Positions 1 through 6,187 of a stretch of 6,824 nucleotides of DNA are shown here, in pieces; the first letter of the stretch is position 1, and each line of letters opens with the position of its first letter. The DNA comes from Thermosulfurimonas sp. (GTDB lineage: Bacteria > Desulfobacterota > Thermodesulfobacteria > Thermodesulfobacteriales > Thermodesulfobacteriaceae). The DNA lies in NCBI GenBank assembly GCA_015487645.1, contig WFPH01000166.1, forward strand, positions 1-6,824, read 5' to 3'. The notes under the pieces are model-generated. The model did not search any database and was not told where the DNA came from. It saw only the letters and a program-made list of their open reading frames with translations. A program made the position numbers and the translations under genes.

Positions 1-2021
1 CCCGTAAAGTGGACGAGGTTTATCTCGGGCCGGACCCCGACCGGGAGGGAGAGGCCATCGCCTGGCATATCGCCGAAGAGCTCAAGCCTCTGGGGAAACC
101 TTTGCGGCGACTTCTCCTTTACGAGCTTACGGCCCAAGGCATTCGGGAAGCCCTTAAATCTCCGGCTGAACTTGATCCCCGGAAATACGAAGCCCAGCGA
201 GCCCGGCGAGTACTCGATCGACTGGTGGGTTATCATCTCTCGCCCCTTCTCTGGGAAAAGGTCAAGCGAGGGCTCTCGGCCGGCCGGGTTCAGTCCGTAG
301 CTCTGCGGCTGATTTGTGAGCGCGAGGCCGAGATCCGGGCCTTTCGCCCCGAAGAATATTGGACCATAGAGGCCGAGATCCGCACTCCTCGTGGGGATGT
401 CTTTGAGGCCCGTCTAGAAAAGAAAGACGGCCATAAGCTCCGCCTGGGCTCAAAGGAAGAGGCCGAAGAGGTCTTGGCAGATCTTCGCCGTTTCCTGGAA
501 AAGGAGGGGCTCAAGGTTTTCCAGATTCAGAGGAAGGAAGTCCAGAGGAAGACCCCTCCCCCTTTCATCACCAGCACCCTTCAGCAGGAGGCCTTCCGGC
601 GTTTCCGCTTTCCGGCCAAAAAGACTATGTATCTGGCTCAGAGACTGTATGAGGGGGTAGAGATCCCGGGAGAGGGCCCCGTAGGACTCATTACTTATAT
701 GCGGACGGATTCCGTGCGTATAGCACGCGAGGCCCAGGATGCGGCCCGGGAAATCATAGCCCAAGTCTTCGGTAAGGATTTCCTGCCCTCAAAACCCCCG
801 CAATATAGGGCCCGGGCCACGGCTCAGGAGGCCCATGAGGCCATCCGACCTACCCGGTTCGATCTCTCCCCGGAAAGACTCGCCGGTGTGCTCCCGCCGG
901 ACGAGTGGAAGCTTTATGACCTCATCTGGCGACGGTTTCTGGCTTCCCAGATGACCCCGGCCCGTTATGAAACCACCACGGTGGGGATCACGACCGGGCC
1001 TTACCTCTTTTCGGCTCGCGGGCGCAGGCTTATACATCCTGGTTTTCTGGTGGTCTATCAGGTGGAAGAGGAAGCTCCGGGTCTTCCGTCCCTGGAGGAG
1101 GGCGAAACACTCATTCTGGAGAACCTCCTTTCCAAACAGCACTTCACCAAACCGCCAGCTCGCTACACCGAAGCTACCCTCATCCGGACGCTGGAAGAAA
1201 AGGGTATCGGTAGACCGTCCACTTATGCTCAGATCGTTTCTACCATCAAAGAAAGAGGTTACGTGGAAAGCGTTTCCGGGACTCTTCGGCCCACCGAACT
1301 GGGCCTTCTGGTGAACGACCTCCTGGTGAAGGCCTTCCCGGAGCTCATGGATCCCGGTTTTACGGCCCGCATGGAGGCCTTCCTCGACGAGATCGCAGAA
1401 GGCCGGGCCGAGCGCAGGGAAGTTTTGAGGAGATTTTATGAGGACCTCCTTCGGGATCTACAGGCCGCGGAGACCGAAATGGTTTCTTTGAAAGCCGGGG
1501 TGCCTTCCGGACTCAAGTGCCCGGAATGCGGAGCGGATATGCTTTTGAGGGTGGGCCGAGCCGGTCCCTTTCTGGCCTGTAGCCGTTATCCTGACTGCCG
1601 GGTCACGGGGGACTACGAGCGGGATGAGACCGGCCAACTCAGGCTTGTCAAAAAAGAAGAGGGCCCCCGGGGGACCTGTCCGGTCTGCGGAGGGCCTCTG
1701 GTCCTTCGGCGGGGTCGTTTCGGGGAATTCCTGGCCTGCGGAAATTATCCCGAGTGTCGTTACACTCGACCGGTGGGTCTCGGGATAGCCTGCCCCCGGG
1801 AAGGCTGTGAGGGGGAGATCGTCAAGCGCCGTTCCCGCAAGGGCCGTACCTACTACACCTGTTCACGGGCCCCGGAGTGCGATTTCGTGCTCTGGGATGA
1901 ACCGATAGCGGAAGAATGTCCGGAGTGCGGGGCCCCCTTTGTGGCCGTGAAGGGAGGACGCCATCCGCGCAAGTATTGTCCTTTCTGTAAAAAACGGCTG
2001 AACCTTGAAGATCAAGAATAA
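1..2021 (+). CDS. topA: DNA topoisomerase I (type IA), 5'-truncated by the window edge
   Basis: The enzyme relaxes negatively supercoiled DNA by cutting one strand through a 5'-phosphotyrosine link. The frame is open from the first bases (Arg-Lys before the GTG at 9), so that GTG is an internal Val and the true start lies upstream. Numbering from the codon at 9, the end of the Toprim domain is visible as DPDREGEAIAWH (residues 9-20), with the Asp-x-Asp-x-Glu metal-binding residues. The catalytic Tyr is residue 230 in GLITYMRTDS. The core continues to about residue 490 (TEATLIRTLEEKGIGRPSTYA is a typical family stretch, split here only for reference). Four zinc-ribbon units follow, beginning with Cys at about 504, 557, 595 and 637; each has paired cysteines. 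The gene ends with TAA. The N-terminal part of Toprim is missing only because of the window boundary; no frameshift is seen. Identification is near certain. Confidence 0.97.
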   Translation, partial: RKVDEVYLGPDPDREGEAIAWHIAEELKPLGKPLRRLLLYELTAQGIREALKSPAELDPRKYEAQRARRVLDRLVGYHLSPLLWEKVKRGLSAGRVQSVALRLICEREAEIRAFRPEEYWTIEAEIRTPRGDVFEARLEKKDGHKLRLGSKEEAEEVLADLRRFLEKEGLKVFQIQRKEVQRKTPPPFITSTLQQEAFRRFRFPAKKTMYLAQRLYEGVEIPGEGPVGLITYMRTDSVRIAREAQDAAREIIAQVFGKDFLPSKPPQYRARATAQEAHEAIRPTRFDLSPERLAGVLPPDEWKLYDLIWRRFLASQMTPARYETTTVGITTGPYLFSARGRRLIHPGFLVVYQVEEEAPGLPSLEEGETLILENLLSKQHFTKPPARYTEATLIRTLEEKGIGRPSTYAQIVSTIKERGYVESVSGTLRPTELGLLVNDLLVKAFPELMDPGFTARMEAFLDEIAEGRAERREVLRRFYEDLLRDLQAAETEMVSLKAGVPSGLKCPECGADMLLRVGRAGPFLACSRYPDCRVTGDYERDETGQLRLVKKEEGPRGTCPVCGGPLVLRRGRFGEFLACGNYPECRYTRPVGLGIACPREGCEGEIVKRRSRKGRTYYTCSRAPECDFVLWDEPIAEECPECGAPFVAVKGGRHPRKYCPFCKKRLNLEDQE

Positions 2022-2039
2022 GAAGAACCGGGAACGTGT

Positions 2040-2045
2040 AGGGGA
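2040..2045 (+). promoter_or_regulatory. Ribosome binding site of the zinc-ribbon frame
   Basis: AGGGGA lies 7 nt upstream of the GTG at 2053, which favours that start. The frame is open further upstream, with a TTG at 2005 that would overlap topA by 17 nt, but no comparable Shine-Dalgarno sequence precedes the TTG. Confidence 0.5.
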
Positions 2046-2052
2046 ACGAGCC

Positions 2053-2271
2053 GTGAGAGAGCGCGAGCCATCCTTTCAGAATGGCCTGCCCATCCAGTGT
2101 CCGGTCTGTGGAGAGCCGGCCGAACTGGTGGGCCGGTGAGCCCAGGCCCGGGTGAGGTGTCTCACCTGCGATAAAGACTGGCCGGTAGCCCTCCTTTCAG
2201 AGGAGAGTCTGGAAGAGGCTCGGGAAAGAATCCTCCGATGTCTGGAGTCCTGCGGAGAGAATCTCTTCTGA
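2053..2271 (+). CDS. Small zinc-ribbon protein with in-frame TGA; candidate selenoprotein or interrupted gene
   Basis: Read from GTG 2053 to TGA 2269-2271, this frame gives a 72-residue product if the internal TGA at 2137-2139 (codon 29) is decoded. Cys16-Pro-Val-Cys19 lies before the TGA and Cys36-Leu-Thr-Cys39 after it, so a four-cysteine zinc ribbon exists only in the read-through product. The part after the ribbon (DKDWPVAL, then a Glu/Arg-rich helix-like stretch with Cys63 and Cys67) also looks coding and continues in the same frame. A hairpin of SECIS type begins 11 nt after the TGA. The frame starts 31 nt after topA and overlaps the next gene by 34 nt, which suggests translational coupling. 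The layout loosely recalls small CPxCG zinc-ribbon proteins, but I do not recognise the family. Alternatives are a recent nonsense mutation (CGA, GGA or TGG to TGA) or a sequencing error. The residue at 29 is not in a CxxU or UxxC redox motif, which weakens the selenoprotein reading. Confidence 0.5.
2149..2168 (+). promoter_or_regulatory. SECIS-like stem-loop downstream of in-frame TGA
   Basis: GGTGAG (2151-2156) pairs perfectly with CTCACC (2161-2166) around the tetraloop GTGT. A G-U and a C-G pair extend the stem to 2149-2168. The helix GGTGAG begins 11 nt after the TGA (2137-2139), and the loop starts 17 nt after it and opens with G then U. In the E. coli fdhF element, the upper stem-loop also begins 11 nt after UGA and carries GU in its loop; that element has a bulged U that is absent here. 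No T-run follows, so it is not an intrinsic terminator. It lies entirely inside the reading frame, as bacterial SECIS elements do. Function is inferred from geometry only. Confidence 0.42.
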
Positions 2272-3002
2272 GGCCTCAGCCGGGGTTCCGCTGTGGCTTG
2301 CGGGGCCTTCTCGTATTGACCGAACCGGACTTTCGTTTCATCCGGAAGGGACTCCCCTTCGAGGGATCGAAAAGGCTTTTTCTGGCCGAAGTTTGTTTTG
2401 GCCGGGAGGGAGGGTTCGTTGGGCCGGCCCTGGGAGCGCCTCAGGCGGTGATGCTTCTTGAAAATCTGGTGGCTGCCGGGGCCAGGGAGATCCTGGTTTT
2501 CGGCTGGTGCGGGGCCCTGGGGGAAGATCCGCCCCTGGGGGCGTTTTTCGTTCCGGAAAGGGCTTTGAGTGCGGAGGGGACTTCTCGACATTACCTCCCT
2601 GGCCGACGGGTCTTCCGGCCGGCGTTCGGTCTCCTGCATCGTCTCCGGAGGAGTCTGGCGGAGTCCGGGTTGTCTTTCTATACCGGCACGGTGGTTTCAA
2701 CCGATGCTCCTTATCGGGAAGATGAAGTTTTCCTGTCAAGATTCCGCGAAAAGGCGGAGGCCGTGGATATGGAGACCTCGGCCCTATTTTCCGCGGCCGA
2801 ATTCCTGGGAGTGAAAATTGCGGCCCTCCACCTGGTAAGCGACCGACTGGCCCCGGGTGGAAGAGAAACCTTCCCTCTTTCCCGCTGGAGGACTCTCCGG
2901 AGGAGGCTTTTTCCGATCCTGCGGGATTTTTGGGCCACCGGATGGTTGACAACCCCGGCGGGTATTGCTAAAAATTCGAAAATGACGAGGGAAGGCGCGT
3001 AG
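2238..3002 (+). CDS. Nucleoside phosphorylase family protein (PNP/UDP type)
   Basis: This is probably a cytosolic enzyme that cleaves the N-glycosidic bond of a nucleoside in purine or pyrimidine salvage. Supporting motifs are the glycine-rich loop FGWCGALGEDPPLGAFFVP (from residue 88), EGTSRHYLP of the uridine phosphorylase-like group, TDAPYRED, and VDMETSALF with Glu179 in the position that normally contacts the ribose. LVSD with Asp202 fits the usual base-side acid. The 254-residue length is normal for the superfamily. The ATG at 2238 overlaps the preceding zinc-ribbon frame by 34 nt and has no strong ribosome binding site; the TTG at 2298 is an alternative start. The last roughly 20 codons run through the tRNA-Val promoter, and the TAG stop (3000-3002) lies inside the tRNA gene, so the C-terminal tail is unlikely to be conserved. 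The substrate cannot be fixed from sequence; related nucleosidases (MTA/SAH, futalosine) share the fold. Confidence 0.82.
   Translation: MSGVLRRESLLRPQPGFRCGLRGLLVLTEPDFRFIRKGLPFEGSKRLFLAEVCFGREGGFVGPALGAPQAVMLLENLVAAGAREILVFGWCGALGEDPPLGAFFVPERALSAEGTSRHYLPGRRVFRPAFGLLHRLRRSLAESGLSFYTGTVVSTDAPYREDEVFLSRFREKAEAVDMETSALFSAAEFLGVKIAALHLVSDRLAPGGRETFPLSRWRTLRRRLFPILRDFWATGWLTTPAGIAKNSKMTREGA
2946..2974 (+). promoter_or_regulatory. Sigma-70-type promoter of tRNA-Val
   Basis: A perfect -35 TTGACA (2946-2951) is followed by a 17-nt spacer and the -10 TAAAAA (2969-2974), which is preceded by the extended -10 dinucleotide TG at 2966-2967. Transcription would start near 2981, about 12 nt before the mature tRNA. 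The promoter is embedded in the 3' end of the nucleoside phosphorylase frame. Confidence 0.72.
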
Positions 3003-3067
3003 CTCAGTGGGAGAGCGCTTGCTTGACGCGCAAGAGGTCGGCGGTTCGATCCCGCCCGCGCCTACCA
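2993..3067 (+). tRNA. tRNA-Val, anticodon GAC
   Basis: A complete cloverleaf is visible. The acceptor stem AGGCGCG (2993-2999) pairs with CGCGCCT (3057-3063). T8 and A9 are present. The D stem is GCTC/GAGC (3002-3005, 3013-3016). The anticodon stem CTTGC/GCAAG encloses the loop TTGACGC, with anticodon GAC at 3025-3027. The variable loop is 5 nt. The T arm GGCGG/CCGCC encloses TTCGATC. The discriminator A (3064) is followed by an encoded CCA (3065-3067). Anticodon GAC reads the valine codons GUC and GUU. The gene has its own promoter upstream and a terminator 9 nt downstream, so it can be a single-gene transcription unit. Confidence 0.96.
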
Positions 3068-3076
3068 TTGAAAACC

Positions 3077-3119
3077 AAGGCCTCTTTGGGGAGATCCCCA
3101 AGAGGCCTTACTTTTGTTT
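3077..3119 (+). terminator. Intrinsic terminator after tRNA-Val
   Basis: AAGGCCTCTT plus GGGG (3077-3091, with one extra unpaired T) pairs with CCCC plus AAGAGGCCTT (3096-3109) around the loop AGAT. This is a 14-bp GC-rich stem followed by the T-rich run CTTTTGTTT (3111-3119). It sits between the tRNA and thrS and ends 18 nt before the thrS start codon. Confidence 0.9.
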
Positions 3120-3124
3120 GGAAA

Positions 3125-3129
3125 GGGAG
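3125..3129 (+). promoter_or_regulatory. Ribosome binding site of thrS
   Basis: GGGAG, within a long purine run (3121-3137), lies 8 nt before the GTG at 3138. It fixes that start over the in-frame TTG at 3114, which falls inside the T-run of the preceding terminator. Confidence 0.75.
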
Positions 3130-3137
3130 AGGGGGAG

Positions 3138-5048
3138 GTGAAAATCCGGATTTCTTGCCAGGGGAAAGAGGTCGAGATCGAAAGTGGCTCGCCGGCTTCT
3201 GTCCTCGTGGAACTCTTTGGTTTCAAGGCCCCTCGCCCGATAGCCTTCCGGCTGGATGGAGAGCTTTTGGACCTCCATTCTCCGCTTACTCGGGAAGGGG
3301 AGGTAGAGCCCATTTTTCCCGGAGATCCTGAAGCCCTGCCCATTTTGAGACACACCGCGGCTCATGTCCTGGCCCAAGCGGTGAAGGAGCTTTTTCCCGA
3401 GGTCAAGCTCGGAATAGGTCCAGCCACGGAAGAGGGTTTTTATTACGACTTTGACGCCCCGCGCCCTTTCACTGAGGAGGATCTGAAGGTCATCGAGAAG
3501 AAGATGAAAGAGGTCGTGAAGCGGCGCTACCCCCTTCATAGAGAGGAGCTCTCCAAGGAAGAGGCCGAAAGGCTTTTTCGGGAGCGGGGCGAGGATTACA
3601 AACTTGAGCTCATCCGGGAAATCCCGGATGAAAAAGTGAGTCTCTACCGCCAGGGAAATTTTGTGGATCTCTGTCGGGGTCCGCACCTGCCGCATACCGG
3701 TCTGGTAAAGGCCTTCAAGTTGCTTTCCGTGGCGGGAGCCTACTGGCGGGGTGATGAGCGTAACCCTCAGCTTCAACGGATCTACGGCACGGCCTTCTTT
3801 GACAAGGAGGCTCTCAAGGCTTACCTGGAGAGGCTTGAGGAGGCCAAGCGACGGGATCACCGCAAGTTAGGCCGAGAGCTTGAGCTTTTCAGCATCGAGG
3901 AAGAGGTAGGTCCGGGGCTCATCCTGTGGCACCCCAAGGGGGCCATCGTTCGCAAGGAGATCGAAGACTTTTGGCGAGAGGAACACCTCCGGCGAGGCTA
4001 TCAGCTGGTTTATACCCCTCACATTGCTCGCCGTGATCTCTGGAAGGTCTCCGGACATCTCGATTTTTACGCCGAGAACATGTTTGCCCCTATGGAGATC
4101 GACGAGCGGGCCTATCAGCTCAAGCCTATGAACTGCCCTTTTCATATCCTGATCTATAAAAGCAAGAAGCGAAGTTACCGGGAATTTCCCATTCGTTACT
4201 GTGAGCTGGGCACGGTTTACCGTTACGAAAGGAGCGGCGTTCTCCACGGGCTACTGCGGGTCCGGGGCTTCACTCAGGATGACGCCCACATCTTTTGCCG
4301 GGAAGACCAGCTTGAGGAAGAAATCTTCAAGGTTTTGGATCTGGTAGTGTATTTCCTTTCGGTTTTCGGTTTTCGGGAATACCAAATCTATCTCTCCACC
4401 AGGCCTGAAAAATATGTGGGCTCGGACGAGATCTGGGAGAAGGCCGAGGGGGCTCTGCAGGCGGCTTTGGAGAAGAAGGGGCTTGCCTACGAGATCGATC
4501 CCGGAGAAGGGGTCTTCTACGGCCCCAAGATCGACCTCAAGATTCGGGACGTCCTGGGTCGTTTCTGGCAGTGTTCCACTATCCAGGTGGACTTCAATAT
4601 TCCGGAAAGATTTGACTTGGTTTACATGGGGCCGGACAATCAACCCCATCGGCCCATAATGATTCACAGGGCTCTCTTAGGGTCTCTTGAGAGGTTTTTC
4701 GGCGTTCTGATTGAGCATTATGCCGGGGCCTTCCCGGTTTGGCTGGCACCGGTGCAGGCTGTGATCCTTACAGTGGCGGATCGGCATCAGGCCTTCGCCG
4801 AGGAGGTGTGGCAGGTTTTGCGAGAGGCCGGTCTTCGTGCCGAACTTGATCTGCGAGGAGAGCGCTTGAGTTTCAAGATCCGCGAGGCGCAGGTGAAAAA
4901 AATTCCATATATGATTATTATCGGGGATAAGGAAGTAGAAGCCCGGCAGCTCACCGTGCGCACCCGAAGGGGTGAAAATTTGAGCCTTACTTTGGAGGAG
5001 TTTGTTGACCGGGTAAAACGTGAAATTGCCGAAAAAACTATTTCTTAG
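3138..5048 (+). CDS. thrS: Threonyl-tRNA synthetase
   Basis: This class II synthetase charges tRNA-Thr with threonine. From the GTG at 3138 the product is 636 residues, the usual full length. Domains in order are: a TGS domain (about 1-60); the N2 editing domain, which hydrolyses Ser-tRNA-Thr, with His72 and His76 in HTAAH and Cys179 in CRGPH; the catalytic core; and the C-terminal anticodon-binding domain starting near WLAPVQAVIL. The three zinc ligands that recognise threonine are present: Cys333 in MNCPFH, His384 in DDAH and His510 in MIHRA, each one position before its E. coli counterpart. Motif 2 is RVRGFTQDDAH and motif 3 lies around HRALLGSLERFFG. It is the first gene of the thrS-infC-rpmI-rplT-pheS run. 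Its stop codon TAG overlaps the infC Shine-Dalgarno sequence. No promoter of good quality fits between the upstream terminator and its start. Confidence 0.98.
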   Translation: MKIRISCQGKEVEIESGSPASVLVELFGFKAPRPIAFRLDGELLDLHSPLTREGEVEPIFPGDPEALPILRHTAAHVLAQAVKELFPEVKLGIGPATEEGFYYDFDAPRPFTEEDLKVIEKKMKEVVKRRYPLHREELSKEEAERLFRERGEDYKLELIREIPDEKVSLYRQGNFVDLCRGPHLPHTGLVKAFKLLSVAGAYWRGDERNPQLQRIYGTAFFDKEALKAYLERLEEAKRRDHRKLGRELELFSIEEEVGPGLILWHPKGAIVRKEIEDFWREEHLRRGYQLVYTPHIARRDLWKVSGHLDFYAENMFAPMEIDERAYQLKPMNCPFHILIYKSKKRSYREFPIRYCELGTVYRYERSGVLHGLLRVRGFTQDDAHIFCREDQLEEEIFKVLDLVVYFLSVFGFREYQIYLSTRPEKYVGSDEIWEKAEGALQAALEKKGLAYEIDPGEGVFYGPKIDLKIRDVLGRFWQCSTIQVDFNIPERFDLVYMGPDNQPHRPIMIHRALLGSLERFFGVLIEHYAGAFPVWLAPVQAVILTVADRHQAFAEEVWQVLREAGLRAELDLRGERLSFKIREAQVKKIPYMIIIGDKEVEARQLTVRTRRGENLSLTLEEFVDRVKREIAEKTIS

Positions 5049-5052
5049 GAGG
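5047..5052 (+). promoter_or_regulatory. Ribosome binding site of infC
   Basis: A full AGGAGG, starting inside the thrS stop codon, lies 5 nt before the TTG at 5058. It supports this TTG as the start, since no ATG or GTG occurs in frame near the N-terminus. Confidence 0.85.
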
Positions 5053-5057
5053 TTTAT

Positions 5058-5582
5058 TTGGGAAGCATAGACAAGCGCAAGTATCGGGTAAACGAGAAGA
5101 TTCGGGCCCGGGAGGTCAGGCTTATAGGGCCGGACGGCAAGCAGATAGGCATTGTGCCTTTGCGGGAGGCCCTGGCCAAGGCTGAAGAGTATGGCCTAGA
5201 TCTGGTAGAGGTTGCTCCCCAGGCCAATCCTCCGGTCTGCAAGATTATGGACTATGGACAATTTCTCTACCAGGAGGCCAAGAAGGCCAAGGAGGCCAAG
5301 AAACGGCAGACCCAGGTGGAGCTCAAGGAGATTAAGGTCCGGCCCAAGACCGAGGAGCATGATCTTCAGACCAAGATCAAGCACATCCGGCGGTTTCTTG
5401 AAGACCGAAATAAAGTTAAAATAAGAGTGTTTTTCCGGGGTCGGGAGATCGTCCATCCGGAGCTGGCCCACCAGGTCTTGCAAAAAATCCAGGATGCGGT
5501 TAAGGATTTGGGCCAGGTTGAGATGGCCCCTCGGCTAGAGGGTCGACAGATGATCATGATCCTGGCTCCGCTTAAAAAATAG
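5058..5582 (+). CDS. infC: Translation initiation factor IF-3
   Basis: IF3 binds the 30S subunit, keeps the subunits apart and rejects non-canonical start codons and wrong initiator tRNAs. The 174-residue product has the standard two-domain layout. The N-domain contains YRVNEKIRAREVRLI, GLDLVEVAPQANPPVCKIMDYG. A Lys-rich linker (EAKKAKEAKKRQ) follows, and the C-domain contains ELKEIKVRPKTEEHD and ends in the basic LAPLKK. The start is TTG behind a perfect Shine-Dalgarno sequence. In E. coli infC starts with AUU and IF3 represses its own translation by discriminating against that codon; a TTG here would allow similar feedback, which is an inference. The gene begins 9 nt after thrS. Confidence 0.97.
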   Translation: MGSIDKRKYRVNEKIRAREVRLIGPDGKQIGIVPLREALAKAEEYGLDLVEVAPQANPPVCKIMDYGQFLYQEAKKAKEAKKRQTQVELKEIKVRPKTEEHDLQTKIKHIRRFLEDRNKVKIRVFFRGREIVHPELAHQVLQKIQDAVKDLGQVEMAPRLEGRQMIMILAPLKK

Positions 5583-5599
5583 TTCTTTCGGGGGAAGAG

Positions 5600-5809
5600 A
5601 TGGGCAAGAAGAACAAGATGAAGACCAACCGTTCGGCGGCCAAGCGCTTCAAGGTCAGCGGAAAGGGTAAAATCGTACATTTTCGGGCGGGCAAGAGCCA
5701 CCTCAACCGTAAAAAGAGCGCCAAAAGGAAGCGTCGTTTGCGGCAGGATAAGGTTCTCGAAGGGGGGTATGTAACCCGCGTTAAACAACTCATTCCGTAC
5801 AAGTTTTAA
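5600..5809 (+). CDS. rpmI: 50S ribosomal protein bL35
   Basis: This is a small, highly basic large-subunit protein of 69 residues. The family signature KMKTNRSAAKRFKVSGKGKI is at the N-terminus and the Lys/Arg-rich SAKRKRRLRQ is central; the end is RVKQLIPYKF. The ATG at 5600 follows a GGGGG-AAG ribosome binding site at a short distance. The in-frame ATG at 5618 (Met7) would remove only MGKKNK and has a weaker site; many homologues begin with a few residues before MKT, so 5600 is preferred. It lies 17 nt after infC and 15 nt before rplT. No separate leader structure fits in the gap. Confidence 0.97.
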   Translation: MGKKNKMKTNRSAAKRFKVSGKGKIVHFRAGKSHLNRKKSAKRKRRLRQDKVLEGGYVTRVKQLIPYKF

Positions 5810-5815
5810 AGGAGG
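5810..5815 (+). promoter_or_regulatory. Ribosome binding site of rplT
   Basis: AGGAGG begins inside the rpmI stop region and lies 9 nt before the rplT ATG at 5825. A closer out-of-frame ATG at 5818 is only 2 nt from this site and does not lead to a recognisable protein, so 5825 is the start. Confidence 0.8.
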
Positions 5816-5824
5816 GGATGCGTC

Positions 5825-6181
5825 ATGCCTCGTGCGAAAGGCGGATTCAAGACCCGGAGGCGGCACAAGAAGCTGATCAAGATGGCCAAGGGCTACTGGG
5901 GACAGCGCAAGAACTGCTTCCGCAGGGTGCGCGAGACTGTGGAACGGGCCCTGGTTTATGCCTATCGGGATCGCAAACAAAAGAAACGCGATTTTCGTCG
6001 GCTGTGGCAGGTGAGGATCAACGCGGCGGCCAGGCTCCACGGGCTTAACTACAGCCGGTTCATGGGAGGGCTTCGGAAGGCCGGGGTGGCTTTGGATCGT
6101 AAGATCCTGGCCAATCTGGCGGTGACCGAGCCCGAGGTCTTTGCGCAATTGGTGGAGAAGGCCAAGCAGGCCTGGCAGTAG
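5825..6181 (+). CDS. rplT: 50S ribosomal protein bL20
   Basis: bL20 binds 23S rRNA and is needed early in 50S assembly. The 118-residue product matches the family in length and sequence: the basic extension MPRAKGGFKTRRRHKK, then AKGYWGQRKNCFRRVRE, YAYRDRKQKKRDFRRLW, RINAAARLHGLNYSRFMGGL and the C-terminal domain LDRKILANLAV. In enterobacteria and Bacillus L20 represses its own operon by binding mRNA; no obvious regulatory leader is visible in the short gaps here. pheS starts 6 nt downstream. Confidence 0.98.
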   Translation: MPRAKGGFKTRRRHKKLIKMAKGYWGQRKNCFRRVRETVERALVYAYRDRKQKKRDFRRLWQVRINAAARLHGLNYSRFMGGLRKAGVALDRKILANLAVTEPEVFAQLVEKAKQAWQ

Positions 6182-6187
6182 TTCTTT

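Noticed and set aside
9..11. GTG at 9 as the start of topA
   Set aside because: The frame is open upstream (Arg-Lys) and the residues just after it are the middle of the Toprim domain, so the gene is cut by the window edge.
2157..2169. Alternative hairpin AGGTG-TCT-CACCT in the TGA-proximal region
   Set aside because: It has only 5 bp and a 3-nt loop and competes with the longer GGTGAG/CTCACC stem, which should win.
2076..2639. Long minus-strand open frame across the zinc-ribbon and phosphorylase region
   Set aside because: It is a shadow in GC-rich coding DNA: low-complexity Arg/Pro/Ser composition, no recognisable motif, and antisense to a well-supported gene.
3114..3137. TTG at 3114 as the thrS start
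   Set aside because: It lies inside the T-run of the terminator, has no ribosome binding site, and would add eight residues before a normal TGS-domain start. GTG 3138 has a good purine-rich site.
5818..6048. Out-of-frame ATG at 5818 upstream of rplT
   Set aside because: It is only 2 nt from the AGGAGG and encodes no recognisable protein; the bL20 frame from 5825 is unambiguous.
5366..6148. Minus-strand 260-codon open frame opposite infC, rpmI and rplT
   Set aside because: It is antisense to three certain genes, has no family motifs, and its composition is the complement of basic ribosomal protein codons.
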